This document shows, in pieces, positions 40,040 through 49,709 of a stretch of DNA of 64,000 bases; the first letter of the stretch is position 1; each line of letters begins with the position of its first letter. The DNA lies in contig JANQSI010000001.1 of assembly GCA_028284125.1 (NCBI GenBank), positions 372,001-436,000 on the forward strand, written 5' to 3'. The notes beneath the pieces are model-generated. The model saw nothing but the letters and a program-made list of their open reading frames with translations. It made no database searches and was not told the origin of the DNA. The DNA is from Cyclobacteriaceae bacterium. GTDB lineage: Bacteria > Bacteroidota > Bacteroidia > Cytophagales > Cyclobacteriaceae. Position numbers and translations under genes: made by a program.

Positions 40040-42697
40040 ATGGCACAGGATTTCTTTGGAATCGAAAAACAACTAGACCCCAACATCGGCACCCAAAAAT
40101 ATTTCAGTCTTTTCGAGTTAGCGAAGAAGAAACCCATTGTTAAGAAACTCCCTTACTCCATTCGTATTCTACTGGAAAATGTCGTCCGCAATTACGATGG
40201 TTTTGCCGTGACAGAAGAACATTTAGAAACCGTACTGGATTGGAAAAACACCGCAGGAGTAAAGGACATCCCTTATTGTCCAGCAAGAGTTTTAATGCAG
40301 GATTTTACCGGAGTTCCTGCTGTCGTGGATATAGCATCCATTCGTGCAGAAGTGGCCAGGAAAGGAAAAGACACTGGAAAAACCAATCCGGTCGTACCGG
40401 CTGATATGGTCATTGACCACTCAGTTATGGTTGAGCATTTTGGTGGTCCTGATTCCTATCAGAAAAATGTTGATTTGGAATACCAGAGAAATGAAGAGCG
40501 GTACAAGTTGCTTAAATGGGGACAGCAGGCGTTTGATAATTTTAGTGTTGTACCTCCGGGAATGGGAATTTGCCACCAGGTAAATCTTGAATACTTGGCG
40601 CAAGGTGTGATTGACAGAGATGGCTATTTGTTTCCAGACACGCTCGTGGGAACAGACTCACACACGCCAATGGTGAACGGAATTGGTGTATTAGGTTGGG
40701 GTGTTGGTGGAATTGAAGCAGAGGCTGCCATGCTCGGTCAACCGATTTACATGATCCTTCCTCAAGTGATTGGATTGAAAATCACCGGTAAAATGAAAGA
40801 GGGGACTACTTCTACTGATTTAGTTCTTACGATTACGAGGTTACTTAGAGATTACGGAGTGGTTGGAAAAATCGTTGAAGTTTTTGGACCTGGCTTAGCA
40901 AATCTTGCAGTAACAGACCGTGCCACTATTTCAAACATGTCGCCGGAATTTGGATGCACGGACACACACTGGCCAATCGATTCACAGACGCTCGATTACA
41001 TGCGAAAAACCAATCGTTCAGCTTCTCATATTGATATGGTTGAAGCGTATGCGAAAGAGAACATGTTGTGGCGTGACGACAATGCCGAAATCGAATACAC
41101 GGACGTGATCGAATTGGATCTTGGAACTGTTGAGCCTACGATTTCCGGACCGAAACGACCTCAGGATAAGATCTTGCTTAGAGATGCAAAACCGCAAATG
41201 CAAAAACTTTTGGACGAGTACGGTTCTAAAAGGCAAAGCATTGAACTTTCGACTGCTGATTATGGAGATTTTACCTTAAATGAAGCATCCGTTGTAATTG
41301 CAGCGATAACATCCTGTACAAATACCTCCAATCCAAGTGTGATGATCGGTTCTGGATTGGTAGCGAAGAAAGCATTGGAAAAAGGATTGAAAGTGAAGCC
41401 TTGGGTGAAAACGTCTTTGGCTCCTGGTTCGCGTGTGGTAACTGAATACCTTGAAAAATCGAACCTTTTGCAGGAATTGGAAGCGCTTAATTTCTACGTT
41501 GTTGGATACGGCTGTACAACTTGTATTGGAAACTCCGGAGACATGATTCCAGAAGTTCAGCAAGCGGTCATTGACAATGACATGGTGGTTTGTTCGGCAC
41601 TTTCCGGAAACAGAAACTTTGAAGCTCGAATCCATCCGAACATAAAGATGAACTTCCTGGCTTCACCAATGCTAGTCGTGGCGTACGCGATTGCCGGAAC
41701 AATGGATTTCGACATGAATAACGATTCACTTGGCAATGATGCTGATGGAAATCCAGTGTATTTGAGAGATATCTGGCCTACATCTGAAGAGATTAACGAA
41801 GTAATGAATCGAGTCGTAACTCCGGAAGATTATGCCAAAACTTATGCTACCGCATTCGATGGAGACGATACCTGGAAAGCACTAAATGCTCCAACCGGAA
41901 TGACTTACGATTGGGATGACAAATCGACCTACATCCAGGAGGCGCCATTTTTTCAAAACATTTCGGAAAGTGTAGAAAATCCGGACGATATCAAAGGAGC
42001 TAAAGTATTGCTGCAATTAGGCGATATGGTAACAACAGATCACATTTCTCCAGCTGGAAAATTTCAACCGGAACATCCGGCAGGCCAGTATTTGGTTTCA
42101 AATGAAGTAGCACAAAAGGATTTCAATTCTTATGGCTCAAGACGTGGAAACCACGAAGTAATGATGCGCGGAACGTTTGCCAATGTTCGAATCAAGAATA
42201 AACTAGCATCCAGAGAAGGCGGCTGGACCACTTACCATCCAACAGGCGAAGAAATACCTGTTTACGATGCAGCAATGAAGTACCAGGAATCCGGAACTCC
42301 ATTGGTGGTAATCGGTGGTAAAGAATACGGTTCCGGTTCTTCGAGAGACTGGGCGGCAAAAGGAACTACATTGCTTGGAGTAAAAGCCGTGATTACAGAG
42401 AGTTTCGAGCGCATTCACAGATCCAATCTTGTCGGAATGGGTGTGCTTCCAATGGTATTTCTGGAAGGAGAAAATCAAGATACGCTTGGCTTAACAGGAG
42501 ATGAGACCTATGACATTTCCGGTATTTCATCAGACTTGACTCCTGGGAAAATTGTGGATGTCAAGGCGACAAAACCAGATGGTTCAGCTATAGCATTCAA
42601 GGCAAAGCTACGATTGGATTCAGGTGTCGATGTGGAATACTACAAACACGGTGGCATCTTGAATTATGTCCTTAGAAATTTCTTGAAAGACAACTAA
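40040..42697 (+). CDS. acnA: Aconitate hydratase (AcnA/IRP1-like)
   Basis: An 885-residue 4Fe-4S enzyme that isomerises citrate and isocitrate in the TCA cycle. The cluster Cys residues are in ITSCTNTSNPS (near 425) and GYGCTTCIGNSG (near 492). The substrate motif GTDSHTPMVNGIGVLGWGVGG is present (near 205, given in two parts: GTDSHTPMV, NGIGVLGWG). The C-terminal swivel domain has YGSGSSRDWAAKG near 765. Its length and N-terminus place it in the AcnA/IRP group. It has its own promoter element and terminator. Confidence 0.96.
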   Translation: MAQDFFGIEKQLDPNIGTQKYFSLFELAKKKPIVKKLPYSIRILLENVVRNYDGFAVTEEHLETVLDWKNTAGVKDIPYCPARVLMQDFTGVPAVVDIASIRAEVARKGKDTGKTNPVVPADMVIDHSVMVEHFGGPDSYQKNVDLEYQRNEERYKLLKWGQQAFDNFSVVPPGMGICHQVNLEYLAQGVIDRDGYLFPDTLVGTDSHTPMVNGIGVLGWGVGGIEAEAAMLGQPIYMILPQVIGLKITGKMKEGTTSTDLVLTITRLLRDYGVVGKIVEVFGPGLANLAVTDRATISNMSPEFGCTDTHWPIDSQTLDYMRKTNRSASHIDMVEAYAKENMLWRDDNAEIEYTDVIELDLGTVEPTISGPKRPQDKILLRDAKPQMQKLLDEYGSKRQSIELSTADYGDFTLNEASVVIAAITSCTNTSNPSVMIGSGLVAKKALEKGLKVKPWVKTSLAPGSRVVTEYLEKSNLLQELEALNFYVVGYGCTTCIGNSGDMIPEVQQAVIDNDMVVCSALSGNRNFEARIHPNIKMNFLASPMLVVAYAIAGTMDFDMNNDSLGNDADGNPVYLRDIWPTSEEINEVMNRVVTPEDYAKTYATAFDGDDTWKALNAPTGMTYDWDDKSTYIQEAPFFQNISESVENPDDIKGAKVLLQLGDMVTTDHISPAGKFQPEHPAGQYLVSNEVAQKDFNSYGSRRGNHEVMMRGTFANVRIKNKLASREGGWTTYHPTGEEIPVYDAAMKYQESGTPLVVIGGKEYGSGSSRDWAAKGTTLLGVKAVITESFERIHRSNLVGMGVLPMVFLEGENQDTLGLTGDETYDISGISSDLTPGKIVDVKATKPDGSAIAFKAKLRLDSGVDVEYYKHGGILNYVLRNFLKDN

Positions 42698-42715
42698 ATG
42701 AAATGTACCATTCAT

Positions 42716-42747
42716 AAAAAAGCCCACCTAACGGATGGGCTTTTTTT
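42716..42747 (+). terminator. Rho-independent terminator after aconitase
   Basis: AAAGCCCA pairs with TGGGCTTT around a short CCTAACGGA centre and is followed by T7. Confidence 0.9.
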
Positions 42748-42806
42748 ATATATTCAAACATAAACTTCTAGTTTAGCGTTCTCTTTTCAAATCAAACCTG
42801 ATTCAA

Positions 42807-45764
42807 ATGAAAAAAATAAGTTTTTTGATTACGCTTGCGATCCTGGCTTCATGTGCCCCATCTGAAAAAGCGTATGAAACCAAAACAGCTACGGAAAATG
42901 GCTACACCTATGAATATGTTACAGGTGATGCCATGAACACAAGAATTTATACACTTGATAACGGTCTTAAGGTTTATTTAAGTGATTATGAAAATGCGCC
43001 AAGAGTGCATGTTTTCCTTCCTGTAAAAGCCGGTGGAAAAAATGATCCTGCAGACAATACAGGACTCGCTCACTATCTCGAACATATGATGTTCAAAGGA
43101 ACAGAAAAGTTCGGCACAGTCAATTATGAAGAAGAAAAAGTCATGCTTGACAGTATAGAGCAAATGTTCAACCATTATGCGACTTTGACTGATCCGGATG
43201 AAAGAAAAGCTTTTTACGCTAAAATTGATCAGTATTCTAACCAAGCTGCTGAACTGGCCATCGCCAATGAATACGATAAAATGATGGCCTTGATCGGAGC
43301 AAAAGGAGTCAATGCTTACACGACGGAAGATCGTACAGTTTACACTGTGGATATACCGTCTAATGAGGTAGAAAGGTTTCTTGAAATAGAAGGCCAAAGA
43401 TTCAGAAAAATCGTCAACAGGCTTTTTCATACAGAACTTGAAACAGTCTATGAAGAAAAGAATAGATCTCTTGATAACGACCGATGGAAAACGTTTGAAA
43501 CATTATATAAAGCAGCTTTCAAGGAACATCCTTATGGAACACAGACAGTGATTGGAACCATTGATCACTTGAAGAATCCATCGATTACGGAGATAAGAAA
43601 ATATTTCGATAAATATTATCGGCCAAACAACGTAGCGATCTGCATGAGTGGTGATATTGATTACAATGAGACGATCGCACTTGTTGACAAATACTTTGGT
43701 GATTGGGAACCCAATAATGACATTCCGGAATGGACTAAGATCGAGGAAGCTCCGATTGAAGGGCCAGTCGTACGAGAAGTATTTGGGCCGGATGCAGAAT
43801 TCCTAAATATCGGATTCCGATTTGACGGTACAAGTTCCGAAGAGCACACTATGATTAAGTTGGTTGATATGATTCTGAACAATTCAGAAGCTGGTTTGAT
43901 CGACTTGAACCTAAAGCAAAAGCAAGCAGTTCTCAATGCAGGCTCATATGTAGACAACATGAATGACTACTCCATTCATACGCTATTTGGAAATGCTAAG
44001 CAAAATCAGTCCTTAGAAGAGGTTAAGGACCTTGTCCTGGAACAAATCGAATTACTCAAGAAAGGTGAATTTGATGATTGGCTGCTTGATGCGGTAATCA
44101 CAGATTTTAAAACTTCCAGGATGAAAGGTTTGGAAAGCAATTGGTCAAGAGCAAATGCGATGGTGATGGCATTCACTAATGATATGGATTGGGCAAATTA
44201 CATTCGGGAAATTGAAAAAATGGAAAGCATCACCAAAGAGCAATTGGTTGCTTTTGCCAATGAGAAGTACAATGACAATTATGTGGTTGTTTACAAAAGG
44301 AACGGTGAAGATCCGAATAAGCAAAAAGTTGAAAAACCGCTGATCACTAAAGTCCCGGTTAACAGAGACACTAAATCAGATTTTCACGTAGCTGTCGCTG
44401 GAAAAGAAGTTAGTAAGTTAAAGCCTGTTTTCGTCAACTATACTGAGGATGTAAACAAGTTCTCGGTCAACAATGTGGATGTACTTACCAAGGAGAACGA
44501 AGAAAACGAGCTTTTCGATTTGACTTATTTACTTGATCTAGGAAAGAATGCAGATCCTAAACTGGCAATTGCAGTTCAATACTTGGAATTTATAGGAACA
44601 GATGATTATACCGCTGAGGAATTCAAAAAAGAACTGTATAAGATTGGATGTAGCTTCAGTGTTTTCGCCTCAACAGAAAGAACATACGTCACACTTTCTG
44701 GACTGGACGAAAACATGGAAAAGGCTACCGAGCTGTTCGAATCATTATTAGCTAATCCGAAAGCCGATCAGGATGCTTTAGACAAAATGATCGATCGTAC
44801 GTTCAAGTCTCGATCAAATGCCAAGAAAAACAAGCGCACCATTCTTTGGAGCGGATTGTTTAATTACGGTAAGTACGGATCGACCAATCCATTTAATGAT
44901 GTGTTAGAAAACAGTGAACTTCAAGAGTTAGGTGCTGATGAATTAACAGAAATCATTCAAGGAATCACAAAGCTCCCACATCGAATCCTGTACTATGGAC
45001 CAAGGAAAAATGATGAAGTGAGCACATTCCTTGCTAACTATCATCCCGTACCGGCTGAATTCAATGAGATCCCACAATTAAAGGAATATCCTGAACTGGA
45101 GATTGATCAACCAAAAGTATTTTGGACGAACTACGACATGGTGCAAACGGAAATTGTTTTCCTTGCCAAGAGTGAAAATTACGATTCGGAAAATGCACCA
45201 GCCGTTCGAATGTTCAATGAATATTTTGGCGGTGGAATGAACAGTATTGTTTTCCAGGAAATTCGTGAGGCGCAAGGCTTGGCCTACTCGGTTTTCTCAA
45301 GTTATTCTCAACCTTCCAAAAAGGATAAAGCAAATTACTTGTTCGCATATGTTGGAACTCAGGCAGATAAGCAAGCTGAAGCTATGAATGCCATGATGGA
45401 TCTCTTGAATAATATGCCAGAATCTCCTGAGGCATTTGATATTGCTAAAGAAGCTATTCTCAATAAGATAGAAAGTGAGCGTGTAACAGGATCACGTGTA
45501 TTGTGGAACTACATTGGTGCTCAAGACAGAGGATTGGAATATGATGTTAGAGAAGATATTTACAATCAGGTGAAATCAATGGAATTTGACAACCTCATGA
45601 ATTTCCACGAAAAATATATCAAAGACAACAAGTTTGTAACTGTGTTGGTTGGCTCTAGAGACAAAATCGATTTTCGTGCACTTCGCGAATACGGAAGTAT
45701 CACGGAAGTCTCTTTGGATGAGCTATTCGGATACACAGATTCTCAACCAATTGTGATTGAATAA
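42807..45764 (+). CDS. M16 family zinc metallopeptidase, lipoprotein
   Basis: A 985-residue two-repeat insulinase/pitrilysin-like peptidase. The signal ends in the lipobox LASC (Cys16). The N-terminal repeat has the inverted zinc motif HYLEH (about residue 88) with a downstream Glu in ETVYEEKNRS near 215. The second repeat, from about residue 500, lacks a HxxEH motif, as is normal for M16 pseudo-subunits, and carries the GGGMNSIVFQEIREAQGLAYSV-type R/Y region near 810. It probably degrades peptides in the periplasm. Strong terminators before and after show a single-gene unit. Confidence 0.92.
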   Translation: MKKISFLITLAILASCAPSEKAYETKTATENGYTYEYVTGDAMNTRIYTLDNGLKVYLSDYENAPRVHVFLPVKAGGKNDPADNTGLAHYLEHMMFKGTEKFGTVNYEEEKVMLDSIEQMFNHYATLTDPDERKAFYAKIDQYSNQAAELAIANEYDKMMALIGAKGVNAYTTEDRTVYTVDIPSNEVERFLEIEGQRFRKIVNRLFHTELETVYEEKNRSLDNDRWKTFETLYKAAFKEHPYGTQTVIGTIDHLKNPSITEIRKYFDKYYRPNNVAICMSGDIDYNETIALVDKYFGDWEPNNDIPEWTKIEEAPIEGPVVREVFGPDAEFLNIGFRFDGTSSEEHTMIKLVDMILNNSEAGLIDLNLKQKQAVLNAGSYVDNMNDYSIHTLFGNAKQNQSLEEVKDLVLEQIELLKKGEFDDWLLDAVITDFKTSRMKGLESNWSRANAMVMAFTNDMDWANYIREIEKMESITKEQLVAFANEKYNDNYVVVYKRNGEDPNKQKVEKPLITKVPVNRDTKSDFHVAVAGKEVSKLKPVFVNYTEDVNKFSVNNVDVLTKENEENELFDLTYLLDLGKNADPKLAIAVQYLEFIGTDDYTAEEFKKELYKIGCSFSVFASTERTYVTLSGLDENMEKATELFESLLANPKADQDALDKMIDRTFKSRSNAKKNKRTILWSGLFNYGKYGSTNPFNDVLENSELQELGADELTEIIQGITKLPHRILYYGPRKNDEVSTFLANYHPVPAEFNEIPQLKEYPELEIDQPKVFWTNYDMVQTEIVFLAKSENYDSENAPAVRMFNEYFGGGMNSIVFQEIREAQGLAYSVFSSYSQPSKKDKANYLFAYVGTQADKQAEAMNAMMDLLNNMPESPEAFDIAKEAILNKIESERVTGSRVLWNYIGAQDRGLEYDVREDIYNQVKSMEFDNLMNFHEKYIKDNKFVTVLVGSRDKIDFRALREYGSITEVSLDELFGYTDSQPIVIE

Positions 45765-45782
45765 AATTGAAACGAATATGAT

Positions 45783-45814
45783 AAAAAAGCCCGCGCTTTG
45801 CTGCGGGCTTTTTT
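45783..45814 (+). terminator. Rho-independent terminator after the M16 peptidase gene
   Basis: AAAAAAGCCCGC pairs perfectly with GCGGGCTTTTTT around an 8-base loop, giving a 12-bp stem. A TATCTTTA promoter-like element overlaps the T run (45814-45821) and probably starts the next gene. Confidence 0.93.
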
Positions 45815-45843
45815 ATCTTTAACCCACCATAACAACCAAAGAA

Positions 45844-46626
45844 ATGAAAAATCTAACCTTTATACTTATACTTTCAATTGCTGTTGCTTGTACCTCTTCC
45901 CAAAATTCCGGAGAAAAATCTTCGAGCGACACCCAAACCATTGGTCCAGCGATTACTTTGACCAAGGCACCTGCTTCACCTCAATTTCCAGATGCAACCT
46001 TGACAAAAACCGATGTGAGCATTGAACCAAACGATTCATCCAATTCTGTGAATTATAGTTTCGATGTTGCTGGATATGAATTAGGAGCTCAAACAGAAGA
46101 TGCTGCCACCAGAGGAATCGCCAACTCTGGAAAAGGTCAGCACATTCATTTCATTGTAAATAATGGACCATATTCGGCACACTACATGCCTGGAGTCTCA
46201 AATCAATTAGAAGATGGCAACTATGTGGTGCTTGCATTCTTGTCCAGATCCTACCATGAAAGTGTAAAAAGCGAAGGAGCTTATCATATTGAGAATTTAA
46301 ATGTTGGTGATGCTGGAGTTGTTGAAGCAGATCTTTCAGCCCCTCACCTTTTCTACAGTCGTCCAAAAGGCAGCTATGCTGGAGAGGACACCAAGAAATT
46401 GATGCTTGATTTCTATTTGTTAAACACGACCATTTCACCAGAAGGAAACAAAGTACGAGCTACTGTTAATGGTAAAGAATTCATGATCGATGAATGGGCA
46501 CCTTACTACATTGAGGGCTTACCATTGGGTGAAGTGAATATCAAATTAGAGCTGATTGATTCGGAAGGAAATCCAATCGAAGGGCCATTCAACAGTGTAG
46601 AACGATCGGTCACACTGACTGAATAA
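45844..46626 (+). CDS. Hypothetical lipoprotein
   Basis: A 260-residue predicted lipoprotein: signal ending in the lipobox VAC (Cys16) followed by a Ser-rich tether. The mature part has beta-sandwich-like segments and a His-containing motif GQHIHFIVNNGPYSAHYMPG near residue 100, plus RSYHESVKSEGAYHIE near 140. Several conserved His residues suggest metal or ligand binding, but no family is recognised with confidence. It starts directly after the M16 terminator, with a TATCTTTA promoter-like element. Confidence 0.65.
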   Translation: MKNLTFILILSIAVACTSSQNSGEKSSSDTQTIGPAITLTKAPASPQFPDATLTKTDVSIEPNDSSNSVNYSFDVAGYELGAQTEDAATRGIANSGKGQHIHFIVNNGPYSAHYMPGVSNQLEDGNYVVLAFLSRSYHESVKSEGAYHIENLNVGDAGVVEADLSAPHLFYSRPKGSYAGEDTKKLMLDFYLLNTTISPEGNKVRATVNGKEFMIDEWAPYYIEGLPLGEVNIKLELIDSEGNPIEGPFNSVERSVTLTE

Positions 46627-46736
46627 TTCTAATCTATAGTGAATATTCTGATTGTTTGATGTAAGGCGGACAAATGGTTTTTCGCTTCCAGAGATGAAGT
46701 AGGTAGTTTAGTTCCAAACTCAAGTTAGAACTCATC

Positions 46737-47150
46737 ATGGAACAAAAACCTCCCTTCCCTCCTTTCAATTTGGAAACGGCTACTCAAAAAATTCAAATGG
46801 CCGAAGACGCCTGGAACACAAAGGATCCTGAAAAAGTATGCATGGCCTATACCATCGATACTGAATGGAGAAACAGAGATCAATTCATCAATGGACGGGA
46901 AGAAGTCAAAGCTTTCTTAACTGATAAATGGAACAAGGAACTCGATTACCGACTTAAGAAAGAACTTTGGACTTATCGTGACAATCGGATCGCTGTTCGT
47001 TTCGAATATGAGTATCATGACAATGATGGAAATTGGTTTCGAGCCTATGGAAATGAAAACTGGGAATTTGATGAGAGCGGACTCATGAGAAAAAGATTCG
47101 CAAGCATAAATGATCTTCCGATCAAAGAAGAAGACCGGAGGATTAAATAG
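46737..47150 (+). CDS. DUF1348 family protein (NTF2-like fold)
   Basis: A 137-residue protein matching the DUF1348 branch of the SnoaL/NTF2-like superfamily: [40 protein letters not shown] and [21 protein letters not shown]-type strands (residues 7-115). The small alpha+beta cone usually binds a small molecule; no catalytic role is established. The 3' end converges on the PGDH-like gene. Confidence 0.87.
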   Translation: MEQKPPFPPFNLETATQKIQMAEDAWNTKDPEKVCMAYTIDTEWRNRDQFINGREEVKAFLTDKWNKELDYRLKKELWTYRDNRIAVRFEYEYHDNDGNWFRAYGNENWEFDESGLMRKRFASINDLPIKEEDRRIK

Positions 47151-47158
47151 GCATAGTT

Positions 47159-48088
47159 CTAACCGTTCACCTGATAAGTCGTATCTCCTTTTTCGAAAAA
47201 ATCAATGATCTGGGTGACAGAAGCCACTAGTGAGTTCAGATTAGCTTCCACTGTTTGAGCTCCCATTTTCTTAGTAGTGAAAAGCGTCCGCATAGGAAAT
47301 TTCTCTTCCATTTCAACCTTCCACTTGGGGGCAATATCAGAAGCATACATGAGTTCTGATCGCTCTGACATGATTCGCATCAAACCCTTTTCATCAATTA
47401 GATCCTTTCTGGCCGTGTTGATCAAAACGGCTCGTTTTTTCATTTTGGATAAAAGTCGATAATTAATACTTCGTTCTGTTTTTTCATTTACCGGGATATT
47501 TAGGGAAACGAAGTTGACCTTTTTATATAAATCTTCTGCTGACTTACAGGCTTTTACTGCATGTTCTTTCATGACCTTGGAATCTACATAAGGATCGTAT
47601 GCAAACACCTTCATATCAAATCCTTTAGCAATCTGGGCCATACATTTTCCAATATGTCCAAAACCGTGCAAACCAATACTCTTCCCTTTAAGCTCCGTTC
47701 CTGGTCCACCGAGATACTTTCTCCGAATCAGTCCAAGCATTAGGCCAAAGGCCAGCTCTGCCACTCCATTTGAATTTTGGCCAGGAGTATTCATCACAAT
47801 TATTTTTCGCTTCGTAGCTGCGTCTACATCAATGTTGTCATAACCGGCACCAGCTCGAACAACAACTTTCAATTTTTTGGCTGACCCAATGATGTCTTGA
47901 GAAACCTTGTCGCTTCTTACAACCAGTGCAGAAACATTCGAAATAGCTTCCTTGAATTCATCGACATTGTTGTAGCGCTCCAATAACTTCAAATCGAAAT
48001 CATCTACATGTCTGATGATTTTCTGGACTTTCTTAATTGCCTTCCTAGCAAAAGGTTTTTCCGTTGCGATTAGGATCGTTTTCTTCAT
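47159..48088 (-). CDS. D-3-phosphoglycerate dehydrogenase-like protein (atypical active site)
   Basis: A 309-residue 2-hydroxyacid dehydrogenase-family protein. The NAD-binding motif GLHGFGHIGKCMAQIA is near residue 139, VVVRAGAGYDNID near 76 and the catalytic Arg in INTARKDLID is R227. The usual catalytic His (TPHIGAST) is absent: here the segment is TTKKMGAQTVEAN (271-283), with Lys in its place, and the LDVFExEP Glu motif is replaced by ASDIAPKWK. From memory the same spelling occurs in Bacteroidota PGDH homologues, so this is a lineage variant; activity as a serine-pathway PGDH is uncertain. No ACT domain. Confidence 0.82.
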   Translation of the reverse strand: MKKTILIATEKPFARKAIKKVQKIIRHVDDFDLKLLERYNNVDEFKEAISNVSALVVRSDKVSQDIIGSAKKLKVVVRAGAGYDNIDVDAATKRKIIVMNTPGQNSNGVAELAFGLMLGLIRRKYLGGPGTELKGKSIGLHGFGHIGKCMAQIAKGFDMKVFAYDPYVDSKVMKEHAVKACKSAEDLYKKVNFVSLNIPVNEKTERSINYRLLSKMKKRAVLINTARKDLIDEKGLMRIMSERSELMYASDIAPKWKVEMEEKFPMRTLFTTKKMGAQTVEANLNSLVASVTQIIDFFEKGDTTYQVNG

Positions 48089-48395
48089 GCTGATTTTGAA
48101 TCAGATTTAGCGCGAGTGAAAATAAATAAAGTCGTTCAGTTGGACTAGATGGAAATGTAAAATACCGATGATGTAGTCATCTAGATACAAATAAAAACCC
48201 CTCACATTGTGAGGGGTCGCACTTCTATTTATAACCAAAAATGTAAAGTGCTGCTAACTTTAGTAAGTTCAATCGATTTTACCTAACATTTAATCCGAAC
48301 GAAGATTCTCGGCTGAGGTGTCCCGATTTAGTTAAGTTTTAAGCGCAGCGTTGTTAACATTTAAGGAAATTCCAAATTGTTTACGAAGGATGCTT
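48089..48395. other. Non-coding stretch with a barrel-gene 3' region and terminator
   Basis: About 300 bases between the PGDH-like gene and the barrel gene, both on the minus strand. The only clear element is the strong minus-strand terminator at 48193-48217, about 180 bases past the barrel gene stop, leaving an unusually long 3' untranslated region. No convincing ORF was seen. Confidence 0.5.
48193..48217 (-). terminator. Rho-independent terminator (minus strand)
   Basis: On the minus strand ACCCCTCACA and TGTGAGGGGT form a perfect 10-bp arm pair and are followed by a TTTTTAT run. Confidence 0.85.
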
Positions 48396-48920
48396 TTAAC
48401 GTAGATAAATGTTGAAACCCACGGCTACTGCAAAAATGGAAGAATTGATATCACCTGTACCGGAGGTGTAACTAATCCCTGGTTCTACTGCTACACTATC
48501 TACAATCCAAATAGGATAACCGGCTTCCAGAAGCAAATTACCTCCACTGAAATCAGATACCGTTGTTGATCCACTCTCCGTCTCACCACTCACTGCAGTA
48601 TATCCCGCTCCCACATAAAAAGTGCCATTCACATAGTAACGTGCAAAAGGACCAATTGTCGTTGATGAGGTTTTAAAATCACCTTGCTTCGATGAAGATA
48701 GTCCAAGTGTTAACCCACCTACAAGGTTATCTATAAAAAAATACCCTCCCCTCGTAGATAAATTGAAACTTGAACGATTGTCATCCACACCATCAATGCT
48801 CGTGGATGAAAAAGACAAATTAGAAGAAGCTCCTGCTAACCAGCCTCCTTCTTCAGTTTGTGCTTTAACAATAGTTAAAGACAATACAAACATGGTCATT
48901 AGTAGTAATTGTTTTTTCAT
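48396..48920 (-). CDS. Small outer-membrane beta-barrel protein
   Basis: A 174-residue protein with a signal peptide (MKKQLLLMTMFVLSLTIVKAQ). Its mature part is an eight-strand-type barrel rich in Gly, Ser and Thr (GGWLAGASSNLSFSS, GGYFFIDNLVGGLTLGLSS, ARYYVNGTFYVGAGYTAV), ending in the strand FAVAVGFNIYLR. It fits the OmpX/OprF-N-like barrels abundant in Bacteroidota. The function is unknown. Confidence 0.75.
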   Translation of the reverse strand: MKKQLLLMTMFVLSLTIVKAQTEEGGWLAGASSNLSFSSTSIDGVDDNRSSFNLSTRGGYFFIDNLVGGLTLGLSSSKQGDFKTSSTTIGPFARYYVNGTFYVGAGYTAVSGETESGSTTVSDFSGGNLLLEAGYPIWIVDSVAVEPGISYTSGTGDINSSIFAVAVGFNIYLR

Positions 48921-49016
48921 TTTGAGAATTTTAAATTGTTTAAATAGTATTATATAAGTTATAATAAACGTAATTGGCTATTTTCAGTTAATCAAAACCC
49001 CAAAAAAGGAGTCATT

Positions 49017-49709
49017 GTGAAAAAAATTGTAGTGCTTACCGGTGCTGGTATTAGTGCAGAAAGTGGACTTAAAACTTTCAGAGATTCAGGGGGACTATGG
49101 GAGGGTCATGATGTGATGGAAGTCGCTACTCCAGAAGCCTGGCAAAGAGATCGCGCACTCGTTTTGGAGTTCTATAATCAACGGAGAAAGCAGGCATTAT
49201 CAGTCAAGCCAAATGATGGTCATCTAGTGTTGACGGAACTACAAAATCATTTTCAAGTATCCATCGTAACCCAAAATGTAGATAATCTTCACGAACAAGC
49301 AGGAAGCAAACAAGTGCTGCATCTACATGGTCAACTCAATAAATCAAGAAGCACACTAGACCCTTCACTGGTGTATGATATCGAGGGTTGGGAGTTGAAA
49401 GAAGGGGATAAATGTGAAAAAGGATCTCAGTTGCGACCACATATTGTCTGGTTTGGAGAAGCAGTTCCAATGATGGAGCCGGCAATCATTGAAGCAACCT
49501 CTGCAGACATTTTTATAGTAGCAGGCACATCATTAGTTGTTTACCCGGCTGCAGGCTTATTAGATTTTATTTCTCCTTCTGTTCCTAAATATATTGTGGA
49601 TCCTAAGCTACCAGAAGTTCGATCTACAGAGAATATGTTCCTTTATGAAGAAGAAGCTTCCACAGGCCTACAAAAAGTAATGAAACACATAATTCAGAAT
49701 CATTTATGA
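49017..49709 (+). CDS. Sirtuin-type NAD-dependent protein deacylase without zinc cysteines
   Basis: A 230-residue sirtuin. NAD-binding GAGISAESGLKTFRD is at residues 9-23; QNVDNLHEQAG is at 86-96; the catalytic His is H104 (LHLHGQL); IVWFGEAVP is at 143-151. The pair Y53/R56 (EFYNQRRK) matches the YxxR motif of class III sirtuins that remove succinyl/malonyl groups. The four zinc Cys are missing: in the 105-140 region only C133 remains. The GTG start at 49017 is supported by AGGAG six bases upstream. It overlaps the NTF2-like gene by ATGA. Confidence 0.87.
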   Translation: MKKIVVLTGAGISAESGLKTFRDSGGLWEGHDVMEVATPEAWQRDRALVLEFYNQRRKQALSVKPNDGHLVLTELQNHFQVSIVTQNVDNLHEQAGSKQVLHLHGQLNKSRSTLDPSLVYDIEGWELKEGDKCEKGSQLRPHIVWFGEAVPMMEPAIIEATSADIFIVAGTSLVVYPAAGLLDFISPSVPKYIVDPKLPEVRSTENMFLYEEEASTGLQKVMKHIIQNHL

